Positions 38,301 through 46,154 of a stretch of DNA of 50,883 nucleotides are shown here, piece after piece (within the stretch, counting starts at the first letter, position 1; the number at the start of each line of letters is the position of its first letter). A model generated the notes under the pieces. That model made no database searches. It saw only the letters and a list, made by a program, of their open reading frames with translations, and was not told the DNA's origin. The position numbers and the translations under genes were made by a program. The DNA lies in NCBI GenBank assembly GCA_026225395.1, contig JAMFSR010000036.1, positions 1 through 50,883 of the forward strand, given 5' to 3'. The DNA comes from Granulicella sapmiensis. GTDB lineage: Bacteria; Acidobacteriota; Terriglobia; Terriglobales; Acidobacteriaceae.

Positions 38301-38348
38301 AACAGCGAACAGGTAACAGGTAAGCCCATGTTTCGGCTGTTCGCTGTT
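38301..38348. terminator. Inverted repeat of AACAG units between kdsC and the WxxGxW gene
   Basis: AACAGCGAACAG (38301-38312) is repeated inverted at 38337-38348. The left arm continues as a degenerate seven-base tandem (AACAGCG, AACAGGT, AACAGGT). It lies after the stop of the upstream minus-strand gene and may act as a weak terminator, though no T tract follows in that direction. Confidence 0.45.
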
Positions 38349-38376
38349 ACCTGTGTGCTGTTGCGCTGATCAAAAA

Positions 38377-38691
38377 CTAGTGACGCCAGTGGCCCTCAAC
38401 CCATACATAACCACCGCCGCGGTTGGCCCAGTGACCGTCGACCCAGTGCGCATGCGCATAGGGCGCCTCTACATAGCTTCCCGGGACCCATACATAGCCG
38501 TGCCCATCCCAGCGATGGTACCCATTGTGCCAGGCCCAACCCGGATGCTCAGGCGGAGGGGGCGGAACAACTTCAACAGGACGTGGCGGAGGGGGGCCAA
38601 TACGGACAACAAACTGCGCTCCGGCGGTAAGAGTCGCCGCAAGCATAAGACCGCATGTTGCGGTCACTAGATACTTTTTCACGTTCGTCAT
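38377..38691 (-). CDS. Secreted WxxGxW (YXWGXW) repeat protein
   Basis: A 104-residue exported protein starting at ATG 38691, with GGAG seven to eight bases upstream; ten extra upstream codons are possible but lack a ribosome-binding site. The signal peptide (LVTATCGLMLAATLTAGA) is followed by a Pro-rich stretch and then aromatic repeats rich in Trp, Tyr and His: WHNGYHRWDGHGYVWVPGSY, AHWVDGHW, YVWVEGHW. These are PF12779-type WxxGxW repeats, common in Gram-negative periplasmic proteins and of unknown function. The protein is His-rich, so metal binding is conceivable. Confidence 0.8.
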   Translation of the reverse strand: MTNVKKYLVTATCGLMLAATLTAGAQFVVRIGPPPPRPVEVVPPPPPEHPGWAWHNGYHRWDGHGYVWVPGSYVEAPYAHAHWVDGHWANRGGGYVWVEGHWRH

Positions 38692-38793
38692 GATCGATCT
38701 CCTGGCGAGATTACCTCGCACTTGGTACGATCAGACGCGAAAAGTAGGTGGAGAGTTGTGGTGCAAAAGAATCATTTTGCTGCTGCTGCGAAT

Positions 38794-39345
38794 TTACGCG
38801 AGAGGCTGGTTATGACCAGGAGCCGAGTGAAGCATCTCCACCAGCTTCGCGGCCAGCACAGGAAGACCGAACAAAGCTGCTGATACCAAGCCCGTAGAAA
38901 CCAGATCATTGGCATAGAACGGAATGCCCGCCACATAGCACGCACCCCAACCGGCCACGCTGTGCGGATACATCGTGCCGCTGGCCCAGACCATGAAGTT
39001 GCTTAGCAGGAAAAAGCTGGTTGCCGAAGCCAACACACCGGCAATCACACGCAGCGGCGTAACCTTGCGCAACAGGCCGCTGCCGATCAAGCACACAGCC
39101 GCATACCAGGCCCAGGTGACGAGATACTCGCGCACATGGAACGGGCGGCTATAAACGACCGTCGTGAGATAGATATCCGTGGCCGCCATAACCAGCGCAG
39201 CAAGAGCCGACTGCCAGCGAGGGCGACGTGACCCGAAGAAAAGCAAACCCGCACCGACGGCGGTGATGTTCAGACCGACCGCATGCATCGCATGCGGAAG
39301 CAGACGGCTTAACGCGGCGAGAAAGAGTACGAGAAATGCAAGCAT
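38794..39345 (-). CDS. DUF6580-like integral membrane protein
   Basis: A 183-residue protein with five or six hydrophobic helices. It begins LAFLVLFLAALSRLLPH followed by GLNITAVGAGLLFFGSRRP, the opening of DUF6580 proteins, which are thought to be related to the S components of ECF-type vitamin transporters. Conserved glycines and an arginine occur in TFFLLSN-like and PFYANDLVSTGLVSAALFG segments at the C-terminus. The ligand is unknown and no ECF ATPase genes are nearby. GAAGG precedes the ATG. The neighbours are other membrane proteins on the same strand, 87 bases upstream. Confidence 0.75.
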   Translation of the reverse strand: MLAFLVLFLAALSRLLPHAMHAVGLNITAVGAGLLFFGSRRPRWQSALAALVMAATDIYLTTVVYSRPFHVREYLVTWAWYAAVCLIGSGLLRKVTPLRVIAGVLASATSFFLLSNFMVWASGTMYPHSVAGWGACYVAGIPFYANDLVSTGLVSAALFGLPVLAAKLVEMLHSAPGHNQPLA

Positions 39346-39432
39346 TATCAGCCTTCAGGAAAAGAAATAACGGCTCAGAACAAGCCTGGATTGATTGTAT
39401 CCCTTCACAGAGCCGGGAAAAGAATTTGCTAT

Positions 39433-40644
39433 TTAAGGCCGCTGGACTCGACCGTCGAGCGTCTGCTCTACAACGTTACCGTTCGCATCAAGCTCAACCT
39501 TCGCCGTCAGCGGCGTGCGTCCGTTGGTGTGCAGCAGAAGCGCGTCGCCCATAAAGCGGGGATCGGCAAACTGGACGATGGTATGGCCCGCCGCCAACGG
39601 ATCACCGGCTTCGTCGATGCCTGCCGCTCCGCTGCCTGAGGTAATGGTGATAAACGGCATGCTCGACCAGTCGAGAAAGGCGCGACCAACCGGACTGGCC
39701 TGCGCGGCAAGCAGCGCTGGACTGGGATTCAGCTTGAGTTGTGTGACCTGGTTGGGAACGAGGGCACCAGTCCTCGAATCAGTCTGGCCCAGCTGGTACA
39801 GCGGGCCGAAGTCCGTTACGGTGTACCAGCGGAATGGACTGAGCGGATCCGGACTGGCCAGAGCTCGATGCGCCTGCAGGTAGACCGGAGCCGGATCGGC
39901 CGGCGCTGGCAACTGATCGGCGGAGGACCCGTCGGGACTCTGCGTTCCTGCATCAGGCGCGGCGGAGGAGCTCAAGGTGGATGTCGTAGCAGCAGGCGCC
40001 TGAATGCTCTGCGCCATGGCGACTTGAACCGCACGATCATGCTGCGTTTCGCGCAGCGTCCACAAGCCGATAATGCACAACAGCGCCGCAACCGACCAGC
40101 CTCGTGCGACGAATGACTGACGGCGAGTTCCAACTTCCGAGCTGACAAGGCGGAAGAGCAAAGGAAGAACGATCACAGCCAGAAGCAGCGTGAAAATAAG
40201 CGGATCGAAGATGAAGACGATTGACGCAGCGTACCAGTGTGGATTGAACGGGAAGAACGGACGAATGCCGTAGTTGTTCGTGAAGTCGAGCAGCAGATGG
40301 CTCAGGAGCGCCAGCAGCGTAAACAAATAAAGAAGTCCCCACCGAACGGGTACAGCCGTCAATCGCTTTACAGCTTCCGCATCCGTCGCCTTGCGAACAC
40401 GCCAGCGATGCAGCCCATAAATGGCCGCGACGACAACTGCCGCCTCAACAGGAATCGCCACGAAGGTGTGCGTGATACCGCGATGATGCTGGAAACTCGC
40501 AACCGGTCCGCGCAGGCTCCAGAGAGTATCGAGGTCGGGGAGCTCCGCACCCACAGCCATCGCCAGGGTGGCATAGGCCGCATGGCGATTGAGCCCTGTA
40601 CGGGAAAGGCACGCGCCAGTGAGGATGTGCGTGACCGGTTCCAT
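39433..40644 (-). CDS. YdjM-like membrane-bound metal-dependent hydrolase
   Basis: A 403-residue membrane protein of the YdjM / LexA-binding inner-membrane family (PF04307). The N-terminus has the family signature: EPVTHILTGACLSRTGLNRH, the acidic motif GAELPDLDTLW, and HHRGITHT, residues thought to bind metal. Four or so membrane helices lie in residues 60-225. The C-terminal 170 residues (from a Ser/Ala/Pro-rich linker QAPAATTSTLSSSAAPD) are soluble and beta-rich, seen in acidobacterial members only as far as I recall. The precise reaction is unknown; some relatives are linked to the SOS response. It follows the 7TM gene by 13 bases and is probably co-transcribed with it. Confidence 0.82.
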   Translation of the reverse strand: MEPVTHILTGACLSRTGLNRHAAYATLAMAVGAELPDLDTLWSLRGPVASFQHHRGITHTFVAIPVEAAVVVAAIYGLHRWRVRKATDAEAVKRLTAVPVRWGLLYLFTLLALLSHLLLDFTNNYGIRPFFPFNPHWYAASIVFIFDPLIFTLLLAVIVLPLLFRLVSSEVGTRRQSFVARGWSVAALLCIIGLWTLRETQHDRAVQVAMAQSIQAPAATTSTLSSSAAPDAGTQSPDGSSADQLPAPADPAPVYLQAHRALASPDPLSPFRWYTVTDFGPLYQLGQTDSRTGALVPNQVTQLKLNPSPALLAAQASPVGRAFLDWSSMPFITITSGSGAAGIDEAGDPLAAGHTIVQFADPRFMGDALLLHTNGRTPLTAKVELDANGNVVEQTLDGRVQRP

Positions 40645-40657
40645 GGTCTGCGCAGAT

Positions 40658-41596
40658 TTAGCGGCTGGTTGCGGATTGCAGCATCGCCGGGAGGCTGATG
40701 TCGGTAGGCTGCTCGATGCGCTTCATGCTCGGTGCACTGAGCATCTGCATCTCAGCAGGCGCCAGCATATCCGGACGGAAGCCCGCAATCGCCACATGGC
40801 CAGGCGCATCACCCAAAGCTTCGGAGATCTTATTCCAGAAGAAGAAGGGCGAGGTCGTCGGCAGCAGGATCAGCTTCCGTTCGGGCTCCGGCAGGATGAA
40901 ATAGGTAGCCCATATCGAGAGGGCTGCGGTTGCGCCGAGAGCACCGAAGAGATAGATGGGCGAGTACAGCGAGTGGGCTCCAGTGGTGGAAAACCAGGCT
41001 GCCTGAACCAGGCTGACCGTGGCCATAACACCCAGACCCAGGGTGATACCAAAGAGCCGGCTGCGATAGGTGAGACCAAGTGGCTTGGTAGAAAAGCAAA
41101 CGAACAACAACAGGCAAAGGGTAAGAACGCTTATTCCCTGTTCAATCTGCCCGGTCAGGCGAGCAATAACCATCGTCATTCCGTACCCGGGTGAGACAAA
41201 GTGTGGGCCGATCGCTATAGCAGCCGACACCATGACCGAGACGGCAGCCACCCAACGAAAAATTACCTTGCCGATCTGATGGAGACCTTGTAGTGGCTTC
41301 ATCGCCAGGCTGAATACGCTATAGACGATAAGAATACGAAGGATGCCTTCGGCGGCGAGCGAAAACCAATGGCTATAGAAATACACCTTATAGGCCGTGT
41401 GGATTTCGATACCAAGAGTCTGGCGAAAGAAGAGAATGGCGACCGTGATCGATCCGCCGATCGCCTGGATGGACAGAAGCCCCGCTAGCAGAGGAAACTC
41501 CCGGACAAGATTCTTCCGGGCCATAACGACGACGATCAACGCACACAAAGCAACGAACGCGATGTCTGAATACTTCAGAAAAACTTCAGTCGTCAT
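40658..41596 (-). CDS. Hypothetical multi-pass membrane protein
   Basis: A 312-residue protein with about seven membrane helices spread over residues 10-250, starting TEVFLKYSDIAFVALCALIV. The last 60 residues are soluble and end in a cytoplasmic-type tail (MKRIEQPTDISLPAMLQSATSR). I do not recognise a named family, although similar seven-helix proteins of unknown function are common in Acidobacteria. It is followed 13 bases later by the YdjM-like gene. Its ribosome-binding site (GAGAGGAG) lies inside one arm of a perfect 14-bp hairpin, so translation may be controlled by RNA structure. Confidence 0.75.
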   Translation of the reverse strand: MTTEVFLKYSDIAFVALCALIVVVMARKNLVREFPLLAGLLSIQAIGGSITVAILFFRQTLGIEIHTAYKVYFYSHWFSLAAEGILRILIVYSVFSLAMKPLQGLHQIGKVIFRWVAAVSVMVSAAIAIGPHFVSPGYGMTMVIARLTGQIEQGISVLTLCLLLFVCFSTKPLGLTYRSRLFGITLGLGVMATVSLVQAAWFSTTGAHSLYSPIYLFGALGATAALSIWATYFILPEPERKLILLPTTSPFFFWNKISEALGDAPGHVAIAGFRPDMLAPAEMQMLSAPSMKRIEQPTDISLPAMLQSATSR

Positions 41597-41603
41597 TTAA
41601 ATG

Positions 41604-41648
41604 GGAACTCCTCTCGCCCTATGATGCTACCCCAGCGAGAGGAGTTCC
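41604..41648 (-). promoter_or_regulatory. Perfect 14-bp hairpin enclosing the ribosome-binding site of the 7TM gene
   Basis: GGAACTCCTCTCGC (41604-41617) and its exact complement (41635-41648) enclose a 17-base loop in the 5' leader of the gene at 40658-41596. In the mRNA the GAGAGGAG Shine-Dalgarno stretch is paired with the 5' arm. No T tract follows, so it is not a plain terminator for the small gene upstream. Confidence 0.6.
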
Positions 41649-41709
41649 ACAATGAAAATACTAGAAACCTAATACCACGAAAGGGTGAGGCCCTTCAAAA
41701 AAGAGCGCT

Positions 41710-41883
41710 CTAGTGGAGGCCACAGAGGGAGGGGTCGCTCGGCGCGCAGATGGGGGACGACATGTCGCGGGGGGCAGAAGTCAGCTGCTTTGCCTTGGAG
41801 GCAGAATGAGCGGAAACGGTGGTAGCACCAAAACCAGCCAGGGCGAGGACGACGACAAAGGCGCGAACGATGTTGTTTTTCAT
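41710..41883 (-). CDS. 57-residue secreted peptide with two cysteines
   Basis: A short gene of 57 codons. It starts with an ATG preceded by AAGGAG at eight bases and encodes a clear signal peptide (NNIVRAFVVVLALAGFGATT, cleavage near VSAHS) followed by about 32 residues: ASKAKQLTSAPRDM, then SSPICAPSDPSLCGLH and the stop. The two cysteines could form a disulfide. I recognise no family. A longer overlapping frame at 41669-41947 is rejected because it lacks a ribosome-binding site and reads as basic shadow sequence. A perfect 9-bp inverted repeat lies 70 bases upstream and may be its operator. The downstream gene encodes the 7TM protein, separated by the hairpin. Confidence 0.72.
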   Translation of the reverse strand: MKNNIVRAFVVVLALAGFGATTVSAHSASKAKQLTSAPRDMSSPICAPSDPSLCGLH

Positions 41884-41952
41884 GGGTAATTCTCCTTAGA
41901 TCTGTTGTTGTTGCTAATTTTGATTCCGAAAAGATTTCGCTGGACAAACCAA

Positions 41953-41978
41953 CTGGTTACAACATAAGGTGTAACCAG
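41953..41978. promoter_or_regulatory. Perfect palindromic operator candidate
   Basis: CTGGTTACA and TGTAACCAG form a perfect 9-bp inverted repeat with an 8-base spacer, centred about 80 bases before the secreted-peptide gene and 190 bases before rnr. The TTACA/TGTAA core resembles sites of MarR/PadR-type or other dimeric regulators. The rest of 41884-42156 is AT-rich, with a smaller AGTAACTATTACT dyad near 42020. Confidence 0.5.
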
Positions 41979-42159
41979 AACGCAAGTCCATGATTAGAAA
42001 TGACATAATCATGTATCAACTAGTAACTATTACTAAGGTAACGATTGCGATGACAGCGGTACCACCAACGAACCTCTAAAGTTGTAGGTGAGTTTCACTG
42101 CAATACTGCTGTGAAACGGGCGTTTTTTACAGAGATAGCGCAGGTTATCCTCGCTAGTG

Positions 42160-45138
42160 ATGGCTAGTTCTCCCCAGTCCCGCACAGATCGTGAACTCCT
42201 GGCGCGGATTGGCCGCTCGGCCGGCGGAAAGGCCGGCTATAAGCAGCTGGTTCGTGAACTCGGCCTTGGCGGAGGCCGGGAGCGGAGACTTTTGCTGGAG
42301 CAGTTGAATGCGCTGGTCAGCCGGCGCGAACTGGTGAAGCTGAGCAATGAACTTTGGGCCTTGCCCAAGGCCCCAGCAAGCTCCGAAAGCCCCCAACGCC
42401 CACGAAATGCTGGACCTGCGCGTTGGGATGGTATGGAAGCCGCAGCGCGGTCCGGGCGCGACCGGTTGGTTAGTGGGCGTTTGGATTTGCATCGGGATGG
42501 TTTTGGGTTTGTAAGACCGGATGCGGCGGCAGCGGGCGCCGGTAAGGCGGAGGATATCTTCATTCCTCCCAACGAGATAAACGGCGCCATGCAGGGTGAT
42601 CTGGTGTTGGTGGATGAGGCGCCGCCGGGGCGGGATGGGAGACGGTCGGGGCGGGTTGCGCGGGTGTTGACGCGGAAAAATCCCACGGTTGTGGGCATTT
42701 TCCATTACGCGCGAGAGGCCGGCGGACGGTCGCAAGGGCATGAAATGGCCGGTTTTCGGGAGAATTATGTGACTCCGCTGGATGATCGCATCGGCGGGGC
42801 GATTGCGATTGCGGAGGGGGATGAGGTGGTCGCGACGGACGATTCGCCGCATCGGATGCTGGGTGAGGAGGCGAAAAAGGCCAAAAATCGTGGTGCAGCT
42901 TATGGTGAGTTTGTGGACGTTTCACGGTCTCTGGACGGTCTCGCGGTGGACGTGGAGATCGTGGCTTTTCCACAGCCTGGGAGACCGGCGCGGGGACGAG
43001 TGATCGAGGTTCTGGGACCGCCGGACGCCTTCGGGGTCGACGTTGAGATCATCATCCGGAAGCACCATATCCCGCATACCTTCCCGCCGGCCGTCCTGGC
43101 GGAGGCGAACGAGCGGGCGGAAGAGACGGTGGCTTCCCTTCCCATTTCGGATCTGGAGACTCGGGAAGATTTTCGCGGGCTGCCGATTGTGACCATCGAT
43201 GGAGAGACGGCGCGGGACTTCGACGATGCTGTGCTCGTGACCGAGATGGCCAATGGCAATACTGAGCTGCAGGTTCATATTGCGGACGTGAGCTGGTACG
43301 TGCGGCCGGGAAGCCCGCTTGATACGGAGGCGCGTATGCGCGGGACGAGCGTTTACTTTCCGGATCGTGCCGTGCCGATGCTGCCGCATGCGCTTTCGAG
43401 CGGCATGTGTTCCCTGCTGCCGAACGAGGATCGGTTAGTCCTGAGTTGCGTGATGGAGATCGACCCGCGCGGAGAGATCGTCGGGTACCGCGTGGCGGAG
43501 GGCATCATCCGCTCCGTGCGGCGGATGACCTATACGAGTGTGCAGAGTTGTTTGAACGCATCGCCGAGGTGGGAGAAGGAAGCAGGAAGTAGAAAGCACG
43601 AAGTAGCGAAGGACTCCGTGGAGGGTGGTGCGGCTGCGAGCGAGCAGCAGGTTCCTCACTTCGTTCGGAATGGAAACCAGAAAAGCAACGACGTCACGCT
43701 TGCGAGTGGAGGGAGCGAGCGCGTGACGGCAGAGCCTACGGCCGATGATATCGCGGAGCGGGAGCGCGTAGGACTGGAGCAGCCGGAGCTGCTGGCTGCT
43801 TGCGATCGCATGCTGGAGCTGGCTTTGCGATTGAATGCAAAGCGCGTGCGCAGGGGATCGATTGACTTCGATCTGCCGGAGCCGGTGGTGGAGTTCGATC
43901 CGGATGGCAACATGAAGGCGATCGTGCGGAGCGAGCGTGGATGGTCGCACCGGTTGATTGAAGAGTTCATGCTGAGCGCCAATGAGTGCGTGGCAACATG
44001 GCTGCACGACCAGGGGATTGCTTCGATCTATCGCATCCACGAGATGCCGGACCCGAAGCGCATCGTCGACTTCGAAGAGACGGCGGCAGGTTTTGGGCAC
44101 TCGCTGGGGTTGGGGAATCTGCCGGTGAAGAAGCTGACGATGAAGACGGACCGTCGCGATGCACAGCGGAAGTCTTCGCGCGGGAGGGACTCGCGTGCGC
44201 CGCAGCAGCATGAGGTACCGGCAAGCATTCCAGTGACACCGCAGATGTATCAGAAGCTGGTGCGAAGGATTGCGGGTACGGCTGAGGAGAAGATTCTTTC
44301 GTACCTGATGCTGCGTTCGCTGAAGCAGGCGCGTTATGCGGAGAAGAATGAGGGGCATTTTGCGCTGGCTTCGCCTGCGTATACGCACTTTACTTCGCCG
44401 ATACGGCGCTATCCGGATTTGATTGTGCATCGGTTGTTGCGGGCGATGTTGCGGCGCGGAGCGGATGCGAACGGTGGGCCGATACGGAGTGACGATGCGC
44501 AGCCGTGGATGACGGAGTTGAGGCGGACGCGGGGAGAGCATAAATTCGTGGCTGACGACGGCCGGCACCCCACCCTTTCGCAGAGTGCGCGAAAGGATGG
44601 GCCACCCGGATCCGTGGAGTCGCCAATTCCTGCTGAAGAGTTGAACGATATTGCGGTGGAGAGCTCGCAGGCGGAGCGGCGAGCGGCGGATGCGGAGCGT
44701 GAGTTGATTGAGTGGAAGAAGATGAAGTTCATGGCTGACCGCATCGGCGATGACTTTCATGCGGTGGTGCTGTCATGCACGAAGTATGGGTTCTTCGTGG
44801 AGCTCGATGACATGTTCATCGAAGGGCTGGTGCCGCTGCAGTCGCTTGTGGGCGATCACTATACGTTCCGCGATACCGACCGCACGATTGTGGGCGCGCG
44901 GACGGGGCATGTATTTTCGCTGGGCCAGAAGGTAGAGGTCATTCTCGACCGGATCGATCGTCAGCAGCGGAGGCTGCAGTTTGCGCTGCTTCCGGGTACG
45001 GAGCCGAAGGCAGTTTCGCTGAGGACTCGAACGAAGATCGAGCCGAAGGCTGACAAGGCCGAGAGGCATATGTCTCCCAAGCGGACCGGCAAAGCGAAAT
45101 CGCGGGCGCGGAATAAGAAGAACAAGGGACGGCGGTAA
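42160..45138 (+). CDS. rnr: Ribonuclease R with repeat-derived insertions
   Basis: A protein of about 992 residues of the RNase II/R family, well above the usual 700-850. The first 75 residues are a winged-helix domain (ELLARIGRSAGGKAGYKQLV), followed by cold-shock domains (GRLDLHRDGFGFVRPD). The RNB catalytic domain has DFDDAV at about residues 353-358 and MCSLLPNEDRLVLSC. The S1 domain is near 868-950 (AVVLSCTKYGFFVELDDMF), with a Lys/Arg-rich tail ending KKNKGRR. It degrades structured RNA 3' to 5'. Residues about 470-525 and about 803-816 are insertions whose DNA matches dispersed repeats found between genes. The start is ATG 42160 or the GTG codon before it; no strong ribosome-binding site is seen. 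Confidence 0.92.
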   Translation: MASSPQSRTDRELLARIGRSAGGKAGYKQLVRELGLGGGRERRLLLEQLNALVSRRELVKLSNELWALPKAPASSESPQRPRNAGPARWDGMEAAARSGRDRLVSGRLDLHRDGFGFVRPDAAAAGAGKAEDIFIPPNEINGAMQGDLVLVDEAPPGRDGRRSGRVARVLTRKNPTVVGIFHYAREAGGRSQGHEMAGFRENYVTPLDDRIGGAIAIAEGDEVVATDDSPHRMLGEEAKKAKNRGAAYGEFVDVSRSLDGLAVDVEIVAFPQPGRPARGRVIEVLGPPDAFGVDVEIIIRKHHIPHTFPPAVLAEANERAEETVASLPISDLETREDFRGLPIVTIDGETARDFDDAVLVTEMANGNTELQVHIADVSWYVRPGSPLDTEARMRGTSVYFPDRAVPMLPHALSSGMCSLLPNEDRLVLSCVMEIDPRGEIVGYRVAEGIIRSVRRMTYTSVQSCLNASPRWEKEAGSRKHEVAKDSVEGGAAASEQQVPHFVRNGNQKSNDVTLASGGSERVTAEPTADDIAERERVGLEQPELLAACDRMLELALRLNAKRVRRGSIDFDLPEPVVEFDPDGNMKAIVRSERGWSHRLIEEFMLSANECVATWLHDQGIASIYRIHEMPDPKRIVDFEETAAGFGHSLGLGNLPVKKLTMKTDRRDAQRKSSRGRDSRAPQQHEVPASIPVTPQMYQKLVRRIAGTAEEKILSYLMLRSLKQARYAEKNEGHFALASPAYTHFTSPIRRYPDLIVHRLLRAMLRRGADANGGPIRSDDAQPWMTELRRTRGEHKFVADDGRHPTLSQSARKDGPPGSVESPIPAEELNDIAVESSQAERRAADAERELIEWKKMKFMADRIGDDFHAVVLSCTKYGFFVELDDMFIEGLVPLQSLVGDHYTFRDTDRTIVGARTGHVFSLGQKVEVILDRIDRQQRRLQFALLPGTEPKAVSLRTRTKIEPKADKAERHMSPKRTGKAKSRARNKKNKGRR
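43644..43673. repeat. Diverged family A repeat inside rnr
   Basis: About 30 bases starting GCAGCAGGTTCCTCACTTC align, at roughly two thirds identity, with the intergenic repeat at 10251 and 50519. It is read in frame within a segment of about 165 bases (43570-43735) that interrupts the RNB domain and also contains the inverted pair CGTCACGC/GCGTGACG. Confidence 0.55.
44569..44607. repeat. Family B hairpin repeat inside rnr
   Basis: CCCACCCTTTCGC (44569-44581) pairs with GCGAAAGGATGGG (44589-44601), 12 of 13 Watson-Crick plus one G-T, followed by CCACCC. The right half closely matches the intergenic copy at 50454-50497 (shared AGTGCGCG and ATGGGCCACCCGG). In rnr it is translated in frame as PTLSQSARKDGPPG. 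Confidence 0.7.
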
Positions 45139-45249
45139 GAATCTCTGTATCCGGCTGTTGCTCACGGTTGTGGGACCTGAGCGTTCTTCCAAATACGAAC
45201 AATTCCATGCCGGCCAAAGACGTCGCATAACGTCGTGCGGAAAATATCC

Positions 45250-45277
45250 TTGACATATTCCCATATGGGTATATTGT
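45250..45277 (+). promoter_or_regulatory. Promoter of the arsR operon with operator in the spacer
   Basis: TTGACA (45250-45255) and TATTGT (45272-45277) are 16 bases apart. The spacer contains the near-palindrome TATTCCCATATGGGTATA (45256-45273), centred on CCCATATGGG, the expected type of ArsR-family operator. Transcription would start about 45284-45285, at the ATG itself, and no Shine-Dalgarno is present, so the mRNA is probably leaderless. Confidence 0.7.
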
Positions 45278-45284
45278 TTTGTTC

Positions 45285-45659
45285 ATGGCTAGAGCGAGCA
45301 CGACATCGGATGCGTTCAACGCGGTTGCCGAGCCGCGCCGGCGGGAGATTTTGAGCTATCTCGCCGGAGCTGAACGGCCCGTTGGAGAGATTGTGGCAGC
45401 GCTCGGACTTCCGCAACCTTCCATCTCCAAGCACCTGCGCGTGCTGCACGATGTGGGGCTGGTCCGGATGCGTTGCCAGGGCCGCCAGAAGCTGTACCGG
45501 ACGAACGCCGCGGCGATACGCCCCCTGCATGAGTGGGCGGGAACCTTCGAGCGTTATTGGCAGCACCAGTTGGATCGAGTGAAGGAGCTTGCCGAAGCGA
45601 CAGTCCGCCGAAGCTCGCCCGATTTAAATTCCGCACAAATGAAGGACAAGGAGAAATAA
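45285..45659 (+). CDS. ArsR-family repressor
   Basis: A 124-residue winged-helix protein starting at ATG 45285. The DNA-binding part is typical: FNAVAEPRRREILSYLAGAE, the recognition helix LPQPSISKHLRVLHDVGLV and the wing RQKLYRTN. There are no metal-binding cysteines, so it belongs to the branch of ArsR proteins that pair with SRPBCC (AHSA1-like) proteins rather than to metal sensors. The C-terminal helix HEWAGTFERYWQHQLDRV is usual for that branch. Its stop overlaps the start of the SRPBCC gene (TAATG). It very likely represses its own operon through the palindrome between its -35 and -10 boxes. Confidence 0.87.
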   Translation: MARASTTSDAFNAVAEPRRREILSYLAGAERPVGEIVAALGLPQPSISKHLRVLHDVGLVRMRCQGRQKLYRTNAAAIRPLHEWAGTFERYWQHQLDRVKELAEATVRRSSPDLNSAQMKDKEK

Positions 45660-46111
45660 TGATTGCCACTGAATTGAATCTCGAAAACCTGACTCTTACG
45701 ATCGACAAGGAAATCCAGGTCAAGGCGCCGATCGATGTGACCTTTGCTGCCCTGCTGGAACAGCTTGGGCCGAGCAATGAAACGCTGGACGGCAAGTCTC
45801 TGAGCATGAAGATTGAAGCGTGGCCGGGCGGACGATGGTATCGCGACCTGGGCGAGGACAATGGGCACTTCTGGGCGAATGTGAAAGCGATTATGCGGCC
45901 TACGCTGCTGGAGTTTACCGGGCCGCTGTTTGCGTCGTTCCCTTTCGTTTCCAATGTGCAGTACCGGCTGAGCGAGATGAATGGCGGGACGTTGATTAAG
46001 TTCCGGCACGCTGCGCTTGGGATCGTTCCTGAAGGGCAGAAGGCAGGGATGGACAAAGGATGGAACTCGATGCACGAACGCGTTCGCCAATATGCCGAGG
46101 CCAACCGATAG
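45659..46111 (+). CDS. SRPBCC (AHSA1-like) domain protein
   Basis: A 150-residue protein translated from the ATG overlapping the arsR stop, with AAGGAG seven bases before. It shows the START/Bet v1-like fold pattern: an N-terminal strand LTIDKEIQVKAPIDVTFAAL, the middle GGRWYRDLGEDNGHFWANV, and a C-terminal long helix GMDKGWNSMHERVRQYAEA. Such proteins hold a hydrophobic ligand in a deep cavity and are frequently encoded behind ArsR-type repressors; the ligand is unknown. Transcription is with arsR. Confidence 0.85.
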   Translation: MIATELNLENLTLTIDKEIQVKAPIDVTFAALLEQLGPSNETLDGKSLSMKIEAWPGGRWYRDLGEDNGHFWANVKAIMRPTLLEFTGPLFASFPFVSNVQYRLSEMNGGTLIKFRHAALGIVPEGQKAGMDKGWNSMHERVRQYAEANR

Positions 46112-46154
46112 CAGCCCGCATTGCGACGAGTGCGTCGCGAGTGAGGAGGAACTC

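Noticed and set aside
38299..38349. Tandem AACAG units as a possible CRISPR or phase-variable array
   Set aside because: Only three degenerate seven-base units, with no spacers, no coding context, and an inverted copy that makes a simple hairpin.
41669..41947. A 92-codon frame overlapping the small secreted-peptide gene
   Set aside because: Lacks a ribosome-binding site and a coherent signal peptide, whereas the frame at 41710-41883 has both.
43435..44760. A 441-codon antisense frame in rnr
   Set aside because: No family resemblance and it crosses both the RNB and S1 domains of the real gene.
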